Assembly: GCF_014270065.1 (NCBI RefSeq)
Contig: NZ_JACNME010000002.1
Span: forward strand, 496,001 to 560,000
Direction of reading: 5' to 3'
DNA length: 64,000 nucleotides
DNA from: Quadrisphaera sp. RL12-1S
GTDB lineage: Bacteria; Actinomycetota; Actinomycetes; Actinomycetales; Quadrisphaeraceae
Shown: piece after piece, positions 33,724 to 41,976 of the stretch
Layout of the letters: each line of letters begins with the position of its first letter
How positions within the stretch are numbered: the stretch's first letter is position 1
Notes under the pieces: model-generated
Databases searched by the model: none
What the model was told of the DNA's origin: nothing
Seen by the model: only the letters and a program-made list of their open reading frames with translations
Translations under genes and position numbers: made by a program

Positions 33724-34389
33724 GTGGCCGAACCCCGCAAGATCGACCGCGCCGAGCGCGCCGCCCGCGCCGCAGCAGCCCGCAAGGAGGCCGAGCGCCG
33801 CGAGAAGCGGCACCGGACGGTCGTCATCAGCGTGGCCGCCGGAGCCATCGCCGTCGTCGTGGCGACGGTGGCGACCGTCATCGTCGTCGACCAGAAGCAG
33901 GACGCCGCCCTCGAGGCCGAGGCGGCCCAGCCCATCCAGGGCGTGCAGGAGTTCGGCGGCCGGTACGGCAAGGACCTCGGCCGCGAGCACGTGACCGGCG
34001 CCGTCAGCTACCCGCAGACCCCGCCGGTGGGCGGGAACCACGACGCGGTCTGGCAGAACTGCGGCGTCTACGCCGACCAGTCGCAGGTGGCCGACCGCAA
34101 CGCCGTCCACTCCCTCGAGCACGGCGCGGTGTGGGTCACCTACGACCCGTCGTTGCCCGCCGACCAGGTGGCCACGCTGCGCGAGGCCGTCTCCGCCAGC
34201 GACTACACGCTGCTCAGCCCGTACGCCGGTGTCCCCAGCCCGGTGGTGGCGAGCGCCTGGGGTGAGCAGCTGCAGCTGCCCAGCGCCGACGACCCGCGCC
34301 TGGCCACCTTCCTGCGCAAGTACGTCCAGGGCCCGCAGACCCCCGAGCCGGGCGCCCCGTGCAGCGGCGGGGTCGGCACGCCCGCGTGA
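33724..34389 (+). CDS. DUF3105 family membrane-anchored protein
   Basis: 221 residues from GTG 33724. A basic coiled N terminus (AERAARAAAARKEAERREKR) precedes one transmembrane helix (~36-58). The outer domain carries the DUF3105 signature: YPQTPPVGGNHDAVWQNCGV, then YADQ and AVHSLEHGAVWVTYDPSLPA. The His-rich signature may bind metal. The stop overlaps the next gene's GTG (GTGA), linking it to a DUF305 protein, a pairing often seen in actinobacteria. Confidence 0.9.
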   Translation: MAEPRKIDRAERAARAAAARKEAERREKRHRTVVISVAAGAIAVVVATVATVIVVDQKQDAALEAEAAQPIQGVQEFGGRYGKDLGREHVTGAVSYPQTPPVGGNHDAVWQNCGVYADQSQVADRNAVHSLEHGAVWVTYDPSLPADQVATLREAVSASDYTLLSPYAGVPSPVVASAWGEQLQLPSADDPRLATFLRKYVQGPQTPEPGAPCSGGVGTPA

Positions 34390-35198
34390 GCGCGCCCCCC
34401 GCCGGTCTTCCGGACGACGACGACGCCGAGCCCCGCGAGGACCAGCCCGGCGTCGCCAGCGAGCAGCGGCCCGCGAGGGCCGGGCGCTCACCGGTGGTGG
34501 TGGCGCTGGCGGCGTTCGCCGCGGTGGCGCTGGCCGCGGCTGCGGTGCTGGGGGTCTTGCTCGTGACGCGGACCGGTCCTGGCGCGTCCGCGGCCAGCGC
34601 CGGAGCGCCGTCCGACACGTCTGTGGAGGCCGGCTTCGCCCGGGACATGCAGGCGCACCACCGCCAGGCGGTGACGATGTCGCTGTCCGTGCTGGGTGCC
34701 ACCGACGACGCCGAGGTGCGCCAGCTGGCCACCGACATCATGCTCACGCAGCAGCAGCAGGCCGGGCAGATGCACGGCTGGCTGGAGCTGTGGGGGCTGC
34801 CGCAGACGGGCTCGGAGCCGGTGATGGCGTGGATGGGCCACTCCGCCGAGAGCTCCGGCGGTCACGACATGGGCGGCATGCAGGGGATGGACCACGGCGG
34901 CTCCGCGAGCGCGAGCGCCGGGGTCAGTGGCGTGGACGCGATGCCGGGCATGGCCACCGCCGACCAGCTCGCCCAGCTCCGGGCGGCGAAGGGCACCGAC
35001 GCCGAACGCCTCTACCTGCAGCTCATGATCCCCCACCACGAGGCGGGGGTGGAGATGGCGCAGGCCGCGCTGGCGCTGCTGCCCGAGGCCGACACCGCGG
35101 AGCGCTCGCTGGCGCAGGCGGTGGTCAGCTCCCAGACCAGCGAGCTGGCCGTGCTGCGCTCCCTGCTCGACGCCCGCGGTGGCCCCCTCACCTCCTGA
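34386..35198 (+). CDS. DUF305 domain protein, membrane-anchored
   Basis: 270 residues from GTG 34386. An acidic N tail and a transmembrane helix (~38-60) lead to a four-helix DUF305 (ferritin-like) domain: FARDMQAHHRQAVTMSLSVL, then YLQLMIPHHEAGVEMAQAAL. The paired His residues plus a loop rich in Met, His and Asp (GHDMGGMQGMDHGG) suggest copper or other metal binding outside the cell. Translationally coupled to the DUF3105 gene and followed by a palindromic repeat. Confidence 0.92.
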   Translation: MSAPPAGLPDDDDAEPREDQPGVASEQRPARAGRSPVVVALAAFAAVALAAAAVLGVLLVTRTGPGASAASAGAPSDTSVEAGFARDMQAHHRQAVTMSLSVLGATDDAEVRQLATDIMLTQQQQAGQMHGWLELWGLPQTGSEPVMAWMGHSAESSGGHDMGGMQGMDHGGSASASAGVSGVDAMPGMATADQLAQLRAAKGTDAERLYLQLMIPHHEAGVEMAQAALALLPEADTAERSLAQAVVSSQTSELAVLRSLLDARGGPLTS

Positions 35199-35223
35199 CC
35201 ACCCCCACCTCCCCGCGCCTCCC

Positions 35224-35283
35224 CCCGCGACGATCAAGGACGTCACACCCACGGGTGCGTGCAACGTCCTTGATCGTCGCGGG
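35224..35283. repeat. palindromic repeat family A, copy 2
   Basis: 20-bp perfect arms (35224-35243 and 35264-35283) containing CGACGATCAAGGACGT, with a 20-nt loop holding CACCCACGGGTGCGTG. It lies 25 nt after the DUF305 stop and 54 nt before the next start, as a terminator would. Confidence 0.85.
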
Positions 35284-35337
35284 AGCGGGGTGGGGTGAGG
35301 GCGAGGACGACGGGCCCGCGCGTGGGAGGGTGCCGAC

Positions 35338-35880
35338 GTGGCGTCACCGCAGACCCTCAGCGAGGCGGACCGCCGGTGCGTGGCCGCGTGGGCGGCCGAC
35401 TGCGCCGAGAGGGTGCTGCCGCTCTTCGAGGCCGAGGCCGCCGGCGACGGGCGTCCGCGCGACGGCATCACCCGCGCCCGCGCGTTCAGCCGTGGCGACC
35501 TCGACGCCGCCGGGGAGATCCGGCGGCGGTTCGAGGCGGGGCGGGCCGCGAGCGCCGTCCGCTCGCCGGTTGCGAAGGCGGCCGCGTGGGCCGCGGGTCA
35601 GGCGAGCGGCGTGGCGCACGTGGGGGCGCACGCCCTGGGGGCTGCCGCGTACGCCGCGAAGGCGGTGTCGCTGGCAGCACCGGCCGATGACCGCGCGGGC
35701 GCGCTGGAGTGGGAGGTCGCGGCGCAGGTGGCGCTCCTGACCCCGCAGGTGCGGACAGCGCTGCGGCAGCTGCCGGCACTGGGTGAGGACTCCGCCGGAC
35801 CGCTGGGCCCGGGGCTGCTCAGCTTCGGCGTGCTGGCCGACGTGATCCGAGCCCTCCAGGGGGAGATCGGCACGGCCTGA
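35338..35880 (+). CDS. Imm-5-like putative immunity protein
   Basis: 180 residues from GTG 35338 with GGGAGGG upstream. Helical. LSEADRRCVAAWAADCAERV, then LPLFEAEAAGDGRPRDGITR and ARAFSRGD, resembles the Imm-5-like family of predicted immunity proteins. The middle has AHVGAHALGAAAYAAKAVSL and the C-terminal part is Leu-rich. No toxin gene is adjacent, so the immunity role is only suggested by family resemblance. It is flanked on both sides by copies of the same palindromic repeat. Confidence 0.65.
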   Translation: MASPQTLSEADRRCVAAWAADCAERVLPLFEAEAAGDGRPRDGITRARAFSRGDLDAAGEIRRRFEAGRAASAVRSPVAKAAAWAAGQASGVAHVGAHALGAAAYAAKAVSLAAPADDRAGALEWEVAAQVALLTPQVRTALRQLPALGEDSAGPLGPGLLSFGVLADVIRALQGEIGTA

Positions 35881-35900
35881 CCCGCCCCACCTCCCTCGCG

Positions 35901-35948
35901 ACGATCAAGGAGGTCGCACCCACAGGTGTGTGCCGCTTCCTTGATCGT
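35901..35948. repeat. palindromic repeat family A, copy 3 (degenerate)
   Basis: Arms ACGATCAAGGA (35901-35911) and TCCTTGATCGT (35938-35948) around CACCCACAGGTGTGTG, clearly related to the copy at 35224 but with shorter pairing. It lies 20 nt past the Imm-5-like gene. Confidence 0.75.
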
Positions 35949-36050
35949 TACCGGGTTGGTGGGACGGGAGGGGCGGGTGGAAGCGGGCTGGGCGCCCGAT
36001 CGGCGGCCTGCGAGGTGCCCGGGGCGATCTCCGTGGCGCAGACTCCTCGG

Positions 36051-36953
36051 ATGGCTGCCTCCCCCTCGTCTCCGAACCCGCGGCGCCGGGGCGTCGTCGT
36101 CGCGATCGCCGCGGCCGTGGCGGTGGTGCTCGTGGCGGCAGCAGCGCTGGCCTACCGCGAGCTGCGCCAGCGCGGGGAGGACCAGGTCAGCGTGGGCGGG
36201 GTGCCGGTGGCGGGTCCGCCGTCGTCGTCGCCCAGCGGGTCGGCGAGCTGCGACGGGCAGACGAGCGGCGACCTGCGCTTCGACACCGAGATGACCGGCG
36301 CCGACGGCGAGGCCGTCCCGTACAGCGTGAGCCTGCCGGCGGACTACTACACCGCCTGCAAGACCTACCCCGTGCTGTACGCGCTGCACGGGCGCGACCA
36401 GTCGAACGCCACCTTCCTGCCCGAGGCGGAGCGGCTGCGGGCGGCGGTGGACGCGGGGGCGCTGCGCGACGTCGTCATCGTCACGCCGGACAGCAACAAG
36501 GACGGCCGGTGGGAGGGCGTGTACGACACGCACTTCATCGACGACCTCATCCCCCACGTCGAGCAGACCTACCGCGTCGAGCCCGGCGCGGCGCAGCGCC
36601 TGCTGGTGGGCTGGTCGATGGGTGGGCACGGCGCGTTCCGGTTCGGGGTGGAGCACCCCGACGGCTTCGCGGCGGTGTGGTCGGTGGACGGCGCGATGAG
36701 CCGCGACCCGCAGTCGTACCTGACCTTCCTGCCGGGGGTGCGGGCCACCCCTCCGCAGATCCACCTCACCGGCGGTGACCTCAACGGCGACCGCGTGGAG
36801 GCCGTGGTGGACCTCTTCGCCCAGCAGGGCGTGCAGTTCCCCTACGAGCGCGAGCCGCTGGGCCACGACTTCAAGCTCTTCGTCGAGGCCGACCAGAAGG
36901 CCGGGTGGACCCAGCTGCGCTGGCTCGACTCCCAGCTGGGCCGTCAGCTCTGA
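36051..36953 (+). CDS. putative esterase (alpha/beta hydrolase, esterase D/antigen-85-like)
   Basis: 300 residues from ATG 36051 (GTG 36033 is an alternative). One N-terminal transmembrane or signal-anchor helix (~16-36). The domain has YPVLYALHGRDQSNATF, then IVTPDSNKDGRWEGVYDTHF, the nucleophile Ser in LVGWSMGGHGAFRFG, and the likely catalytic His in LGHDFKLF near the end. Probably a secreted or membrane-tethered carboxylesterase. Its 3' end overlaps the convergent MFS gene by 10 nt. Confidence 0.88.
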   Translation: MAASPSSPNPRRRGVVVAIAAAVAVVLVAAAALAYRELRQRGEDQVSVGGVPVAGPPSSSPSGSASCDGQTSGDLRFDTEMTGADGEAVPYSVSLPADYYTACKTYPVLYALHGRDQSNATFLPEAERLRAAVDAGALRDVVIVTPDSNKDGRWEGVYDTHFIDDLIPHVEQTYRVEPGAAQRLLVGWSMGGHGAFRFGVEHPDGFAAVWSVDGAMSRDPQSYLTFLPGVRATPPQIHLTGGDLNGDRVEAVVDLFAQQGVQFPYEREPLGHDFKLFVEADQKAGWTQLRWLDSQLGRQL

Positions 36954-38143
36954 CGTCCAGGCCCGCGTGACGGCCGGGCGACCAGCAGGACGACGACGAC
37001 GCCCGCCACCGCCAGCACCCCGTAGCCAGCGCTGATCTGCACCAGCGTGAGGGTGCCGGTGAGGCGGCCCGCCACGAGGCTGGGGCCGGCGGCGCAGCTG
37101 TAGCTGACCAGGAAGACCGTGGACAGCACGCCCGCGCGGTCGGCCGGCCCGGTGCGGGCGAGCAGCGCGCGCATGCCGCCGGTCTGTGCCACGCCCTGGG
37201 CGAGACCGGCGGCCAGGCTCGCCGAGAGGAACGGTCCCGTGGCCGCCGCGGCGAGCGCGCCGAGGATCCCTCCCACGCACAGCAGGTACACCACCGCGCC
37301 CCCGCGCAGGGCGAGGTCGGGGCGGAAGCGGGCTGACAGCGGACCACCCAGCACGGCCAGCACCGTGAACGACGCGAAGACCGCCGCGGCCAGCAGCGCG
37401 GTGCTGGACCCCAGCTGCTGCTCGGCGATGGTGGGCCCGAACGCCTGGTAGAAGCCGCCGAGCGACCAGGTGGCGAGGATGAACCCCGCGACGGCGCCCA
37501 GCTGCCGGCCCGCTCCGGCCGGCACCGTGACGTGCGGCCGCAGGGAGCGCAGCGCGGTGCGCACCGACGTGGCCGCGACCGTCTCCGGACCGACCGCCAC
37601 GCCGACGGCCACCGCGAGGAGCAGCACGAGCACGGTGCTGTAGCTGAGCAGGTGCGGCGCCGGCGCGTGGTCGACGAGCACCCCGGACAGCAGCGCACCG
37701 AGCGGGATGCCGAGGGTCGGCGCGGCGCTGGTCACCACCGCCGGCAGCCACCGCCGGCGCAGCGGGGCGGTGTCGACGACGAGCGCGCCCAGCGCGCTGG
37801 ACGCCATCCCCGTGGCCAGGCCCTGCAGCAGCCGCCCGACCGCCAGCGGTGCGACGCCGTCCACCCCCAGCAGGACGACGAGGCCCAGCGCCGAGCAGAC
37901 CAGCGCCGCGACGCCCACGGCCCTGCGGCCCAGGTGGTCCGACAGCCGGCCGAGGACCAGCAGCGACAGCGCGGCGGCGCCCAGGTACGCGGCGGTGACG
38001 ACGGTGAGGTCGGCGGTGGAGAGCCCGTCCTCGGCGCGGTAGAGGTTGTACAGCGGGATCGGGGTGCCCGCGGAGACGAAGGTGAGCACCAAGGCCGCCG
38101 AGGCGACGGCGAACCCGGCGCCGGGAGGGCGTGCGCTGTCCAG
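36944..38143 (-). CDS. MFS transporter (sugar/drug efflux type), start uncertain
   Basis: About 400 residues with 12 hydrophobic helices, an MFS motif A (GRLSDHLGRRAVG) between helices 2 and 3, and TPIPLYNLYRAEDGLSTADL early on. Probably drug or metabolite efflux. No ATG, GTG or TTG occurs in frame between 38380 and helix 1. The coordinate given is a CTG at 38143 that yields normal MFS length. The only standard start, GTG 38380, would overlap the divergent sigma gene by ~50 nt and add low-complexity sequence. An upstream frameshift is possible. Confidence 0.8.
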   Translation of the reverse strand: MDSARPPGAGFAVASAALVLTFVSAGTPIPLYNLYRAEDGLSTADLTVVTAAYLGAAALSLLVLGRLSDHLGRRAVGVAALVCSALGLVVLLGVDGVAPLAVGRLLQGLATGMASSALGALVVDTAPLRRRWLPAVVTSAAPTLGIPLGALLSGVLVDHAPAPHLLSYSTVLVLLLAVAVGVAVGPETVAATSVRTALRSLRPHVTVPAGAGRQLGAVAGFILATWSLGGFYQAFGPTIAEQQLGSSTALLAAAVFASFTVLAVLGGPLSARFRPDLALRGGAVVYLLCVGGILGALAAAATGPFLSASLAAGLAQGVAQTGGMRALLARTGPADRAGVLSTVFLVSYSCAAGPSLVAGRLTGTLTLVQISAGYGVLAVAGVVVVLLVARPSRGPGRQS

Positions 38144-38328
38144 TGGTGGTCCCCGGGGTCGCGGTGGCGGGACCGCCAGCCTCGCACCCGCGGCGCCGTC
38201 CCGCCCCCGCGCCGTCCCGCCACCCGCGCCAGTGCGCCGCGCCGTGGTCGTCGTCGTCGTGCAACCTCCGGAGAGGCCTGGCGCGTAGTACTGCTGTGAC
38301 GCTGCTGCACGGAGTCCGAGGAGGTGCT

Positions 38329-38862
38329 GTGACCGCAGGGCCGGAGGCCTCCTTCGACGCGTTCGCCACGTCCGCCGCACCGCAGCTGCGGCGGCTGGCC
38401 CGCACGTGGTGCCGCGACGCGCACCGCGCCGACGACCTCGTGCAGGAGGCGCTGGAGCGCCTGTGGTCGGCGTGGCCGCGGGTGCGCGCCGACGGCAACC
38501 CGGCCGCGTACGCGCGCACCACGCTGGTGCGGGTGCTCATCTCCGACGCGCGCCGCCCGTGGCGGCGCCTGGAGGTGCTGCAGGACCTGCTGCCGGAGCG
38601 GCCGTCCGCCGGCGCGGCGCCGTCCGGCGGGAGCGACGCGTCCGACCGCGTGCTCGAGGCCGTCCGGTCCCTGCCGCCGCGCCAGCGCGCCGTGGTCCTG
38701 CTGCGGTACGCCGAGGACCAGTCCGTCGCGCAGGTCGCCGAGGCGCTCGGCTGCAGCGAGGGCACCGTCAAGAGCCAGGCCTCTCGCGCGCTCGGCACGC
38801 TGCGCGCCCGCCTCGGCGCCACCCACCCCAGCACCACGGCCAGCGAAGGAGCCGTCCTGTGA
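38329..38862 (+). CDS. ECF RNA polymerase sigma factor, SigE-type
   Basis: 177 residues from GTG 38329, positioned 5 nt after GAGGAGG (an upstream GTG at 38296 lacks such a site). Region 2 is FDAFATSAAPQLRRLARTWC, then DLVQEALERLWSAWPRV. Region 4 is VRSLPPRQRAVVLLRYAEDQ, then VAQVAEALGCSEGTVKSQAS. This is the SigE/Sig-70 group-4 type common in actinobacteria. It overlaps the next gene by GTGA, so sigma and partner are coupled. Confidence 0.93.
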   Translation: MTAGPEASFDAFATSAAPQLRRLARTWCRDAHRADDLVQEALERLWSAWPRVRADGNPAAYARTTLVRVLISDARRPWRRLEVLQDLLPERPSAGAAPSGGSDASDRVLEAVRSLPPRQRAVVLLRYAEDQSVAQVAEALGCSEGTVKSQASRALGTLRARLGATHPSTTASEGAVL

Positions 38863-39929
38863 CCACCGACGAGCCCGTCCAGGACCTCGACCGGGACGAC
38901 GACGACGCCCGCGGCGGGGGTGCGGGCGCGGCGGGGCCGGCGTCGTCGTCCTTCGAGGCGGGACTGCGAGACGCGCTGCGGCGCGTGGACGGCCAGACCG
39001 GCGCCCGCCCGCTGGACCTGGAGGCCGTGCGGCGCCGCGGGGCGCGCCGGCGCCCGGCGCGCGCTCCCGGCGTCCCCCGGGTGCCGGTGCTGGCCGGTGT
39101 CATCGCCGCGGCGTGCGCGACGGGGATCGTGGCGGTCACCGTGAGCGCGCTGCCGACGTCAGCGCCGATCGGTGGCCCGGCGGTGTCGGTGCAGCCGACG
39201 GCGACGGCCGTCCCCACGTCAGCGCCGCCGCTGGCGACCCCCACACCGAGCCCAGCCTTCCCGCACACCCCGGACTACGCCGCGCTCGGCGAGACACCCG
39301 GCGGGACACCCAGCGGACCGAACGCGACCGTCGTGCCGCTCGCGCCGGGCGAGACCTTCCCCGCGCGCGACACCCCGGGCTGGAACCCGTTCGCGGTGGC
39401 GTACGAGATCCCGGACGTGGCCACCTCGGCCGCCACCGCAGGGGAGCTGCCCCCTGGCGTGCAGCTGGGCCAGGACCTCGGGCAGTACCGGCTGGAGCCG
39501 ACCGTTCCGGGCCAGTACTGCGACGGAGCCGACGACGACGCGGTGGCCGGACGGCAGTGGAGCTGGGCGGCGGACCCGCAGTCGAACGACCCGGCCCAGG
39601 TCAGCGTGTCGCTGGTGGTCACCGGGTGGCCCACCGGTGCCGGCGGGCGCGCCTTCAGCGACGCGGTCGAGGACACCGGGGCCTGCCGGTGGACGAGCGT
39701 CCCGGTCTCCCCCGCCGCGGTCAGCGCCCCCGGTGCCGACGAGGCGTGGACGGCGACCTTCCGCGACGGCGGGGACTTCACGCGCGGCGCCGCGCGCGTG
39801 GGCGACCTGGTGGTGGGCGTGGAGGTGTGGAACCCGCCGAGCGGCAGCACGGCGGAGGTGCAGCGGCTGCTGGCCGCGGTCAGCGCGCAGCTGGCCGCGT
39901 CCGGGCTGCCGGCAGCCGCAGGTCGCTGA
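38859..39929 (+). CDS. membrane protein, probable anti-sigma partner
   Basis: 356 residues from GTG 38859. The Asp-rich N terminus and SFEAGLRDALRRVDGQTGAR (~30-50) sit in the cytoplasm. One transmembrane helix lies near 72-95 (VLAGVIAAACATGIVAVTVS), then a Thr/Pro linker and an exported domain with paired Cys (QYCDGADDDAV and TGACRWTSV). No zinc anti-sigma motif. Coupling to the sigma gene and its topology suggest it binds and restrains that sigma factor, an inference from position. Confidence 0.75.
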   Translation: MTTDEPVQDLDRDDDDARGGGAGAAGPASSSFEAGLRDALRRVDGQTGARPLDLEAVRRRGARRRPARAPGVPRVPVLAGVIAAACATGIVAVTVSALPTSAPIGGPAVSVQPTATAVPTSAPPLATPTPSPAFPHTPDYAALGETPGGTPSGPNATVVPLAPGETFPARDTPGWNPFAVAYEIPDVATSAATAGELPPGVQLGQDLGQYRLEPTVPGQYCDGADDDAVAGRQWSWAADPQSNDPAQVSVSLVVTGWPTGAGGRAFSDAVEDTGACRWTSVPVSPAAVSAPGADEAWTATFRDGGDFTRGAARVGDLVVGVEVWNPPSGSTAEVQRLLAAVSAQLAASGLPAAAGR

Positions 39930-39961
39930 CGGCCACCGGCGTCCGACGGCACCCGTCCAGG

Positions 39962-40029
39962 GAGCTCGGAGGATCGGCCCCTTCGGCGTGACGGCTCCGT
40001 CACAGCGAAGGGGCCGATCCTCCGAGCTC
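39962..40029. repeat. palindromic repeat family B, copy 1
   Basis: 24-bp perfect arms (39962-39985 and 40006-40029) containing CTCGGAGGATCGGCCCCTTC, with a further inner stem GTGACGG/CCGTCAC in the loop. It lies at the convergent ends of the anti-sigma gene (39929) and the PheRS-like gene, whose last codons and stop (40000) fall inside the element. Confidence 0.85.
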
Positions 40030-41265
40030 GCCACCGGCACACGGGCGAGCCAGCTCCGCGTGGGGCCCGCAGTGCAGCGCCCGGTAGACCGCGTCTCTCG
40101 CGAGGTCGGCCTCCCACGACGTCAGCGTGCGCTCCAGCGGACGCAGAACCAGCCGGAGCAGGGCGTTGACCTGGCCCGGCACGGTCCCGAGGCGCTCCTG
40201 GACCCGAGGCGGCAGGTCCTCGTGTGCGGTCACCGCCACCACCTGCACCCGCTCCAGGTCTGACGCCCGCTCGCCGAGCGCCGTCCTGACGCGGTCGCCG
40301 AGCACCTCCTCGTCGAGCAGCGGACCGCCCGCCGGGGGGTCGACGGCGTCGCGGTCCAGCACCACGGACAGGTCGCGGCGCGCAGCCGGCAGGGTCGACA
40401 CCGGCCGCCACGGCTCCAGGTCGAGCATCTGGCTGGCAGCGCGCGGGTGGGCGGAGCGCAGCCAGCGGATGTCGTCGACGCCCTTGCGCAGCATCACCGC
40501 GCGGTCCAGCCCCAGTCCCAGGGCCAGGCCCGACCAGCCGATCGGGTCCAGGCCCGAGCCCCGCAGCACGGCCGGGGCGACGAGGCCGCACTCCGCCAGC
40601 TCGAGCCACTCGCCGCCGACCTCGACGTCCACCTGCAGCCCGTCGGTCGTGTACGGGTGGGTGGTCGGGACCGCCCGCCAGGAGGCTCCCGGCAGGACGG
40701 CCTGGACCACGGCGCCAGCCATCGCGAGCAGCGCTTCCCGGTCGCTGGCGCGGTCGGTGCGCAGGGTCCGGATCCGCCACAGGTCCACCTGGTACGGCGC
40801 TCCGACGTGGGTCCTGTCCACCACGTCGCGCCGGTGGACCAGTCCCGGCGCCACGAGGAGCTCGTCCACGGCGGGCGCCCGGCGTCCGTCGAGCCGAGCG
40901 CGGGCGCGCTCGGCGGCGACAGCGCGGTAGCGGTCCAGCTCGTGGGGCATCGCCGCGCTGGTGTGGCTGCGCAGCATCGTGGTCGGGCTGGCGTAGCGGG
41001 TGTACCGGCGGGCGCGGGTGACGTCGTCGGTCCGGTAGCCGAGCCGGTCGTAGTTGTCGGCGACGGCTACCAGCGGCCCTGGCCGCACGCTGCGCACGGG
41101 GCAGCCCCACAGCCTGGACAGCGTGCTGGTGACGGCGTCGAGCAGCAGCTGCGCAGCGTGCGGTCCCTGGGCGGGGTCGGTGAGGTCCCGCAGGGTCAGG
41201 GCGGCGACCAGCTCAGGCGTGCTGAGCAGGTCGGCGGTGGTGCGGTGGGAGGTGGAGGTGGGCAC
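40000..41265 (-). CDS. stand-alone PheRS-like protein: PheS core plus FDX-ACB domain
   Basis: 421 residues from GTG 41265, which follows CAGGAGACC. Class II synthetase motif 2 is PTTMLRSHTSAAMPHEL (~94-110), then LVHRRDVVDRTHVGAPYQVD and, with motif 3, GWSGLALGLGLDRAVML with DIRWL. Residues ~300-405 form an FDX-ACB anticodon-binding domain (TLPAARRDLSVVLDRD and RPLERTLTSWEAD). This is the architecture of monomeric mitochondrial PheRS, not bacterial PheS/PheT. The pocket motif is changed (APYQVD for FHQxEG), so amino-acid choice may differ. It may be a spare or resistant synthetase, or an amino-acid ligase. Confidence 0.85.
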   Translation of the reverse strand: MPTSTSHRTTADLLSTPELVAALTLRDLTDPAQGPHAAQLLLDAVTSTLSRLWGCPVRSVRPGPLVAVADNYDRLGYRTDDVTRARRYTRYASPTTMLRSHTSAAMPHELDRYRAVAAERARARLDGRRAPAVDELLVAPGLVHRRDVVDRTHVGAPYQVDLWRIRTLRTDRASDREALLAMAGAVVQAVLPGASWRAVPTTHPYTTDGLQVDVEVGGEWLELAECGLVAPAVLRGSGLDPIGWSGLALGLGLDRAVMLRKGVDDIRWLRSAHPRAASQMLDLEPWRPVSTLPAARRDLSVVLDRDAVDPPAGGPLLDEEVLGDRVRTALGERASDLERVQVVAVTAHEDLPPRVQERLGTVPGQVNALLRLVLRPLERTLTSWEADLARDAVYRALHCGPHAELARPCAGGELGGSAPSL

Positions 41266-41487
41266 GGCGGGTCTCCTGGCGCTCGGTCGGTGGGTGGTCA
41301 ACCCCCGGCCGGCGGCTGCGGAGCGCTACGCGACGTGGCGTGCAGCAGTGGCCCCGCAGCCGGTGGTCGGCCGGGGGCGCCCAAATCGACGCGTGCGTCG
41401 GAGCGGCGCTGCCACAGGACCAGGGTAGGCCGGAGCGGCACCCGGGGGCCAGGACCACCGCTCCGGCAGGCCGGGCAGACTGCAGCG

Positions 41488-41976
41488 GTGGTCGTGCTGC
41501 GCCCCCAGCTCCCCGAGGACCTGCCGCTGCTCACGGGCGGCGAGAGCCCCTTCGACGACTTCGGCCCGTCAGCCGCGCGGGCCGCCCCTGCGGGGTGCGA
41601 CCTGGAGAGGCACGGCGCGCTCACCGTGGTGACCGACGACGGCGACGTCGCCGGCGAGGTCAGCTGGCACTGGCAGGAGCGCCGCTGGGGCCCGAACGCC
41701 GCGTCGGGCTGCCCGATGATCGGCGTCTGGTTGCGTCCGGCGCACCGCGGCAGGGGCATCGGCACGCAGGCGCAGCGCCGGCTCGTGGAGCTGCTGTTCG
41801 CCCACACCGCGGCGCACCGCGTCGAGGCGCACACCGACGTGGAGAACCTCGCCGAGCAGCGCAGCCTGGAGAAGGCGGGGCTGCTGCGCGAGGGCGTGGT
41901 CCGCGGTGGGCAGTGGCGCGACGGCGCCTTCCGGGACGGCGTGCTCTACGCCGTGCTGCGCACCGACCTCACGTGA
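41488..41976 (+). CDS. GNAT family N-acetyltransferase (RimJ/RimL-like)
   Basis: 162 residues from GTG 41488 (GTG 41494 also possible). The acetyl-CoA loop is GVWLRPAHRGRGIGTQAQRR, and AHTDVENLAEQRSLEKAGLL then REGVVRGGQWRDG is typical of RimJ/RimL-type enzymes that acetylate protein N termini or antibiotics. Divergent from the PheRS-like gene and convergent, with an 8-nt overlap, with the APH-fold kinase. Confidence 0.9.
   Translation: MVVLRPQLPEDLPLLTGGESPFDDFGPSAARAAPAGCDLERHGALTVVTDDGDVAGEVSWHWQERRWGPNAASGCPMIGVWLRPAHRGRGIGTQAQRRLVELLFAHTAAHRVEAHTDVENLAEQRSLEKAGLLREGVVRGGQWRDGAFRDGVLYAVLRTDLT

Noticed and set aside
35338-35880. polymorphic toxin locus around the Imm-5-like gene
   Set aside because: No toxin, RHS repeat or secretion gene is adjacent. 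Neighbours are a DUF305 protein and an esterase.
35598-38837. 1079-codon minus-strand frame
   Set aside because: Antisense to or out of frame with the Imm-5-like, esterase, MFS and sigma genes; composition is random Arg/Pro/Ala.
41302-41487. T-box leader upstream of the PheRS-like gene
   Set aside because: I looked for the T-box consensus in the minus-strand leader and found no matching TGG-type bulge or antiterminator; only short GC hairpins are present.
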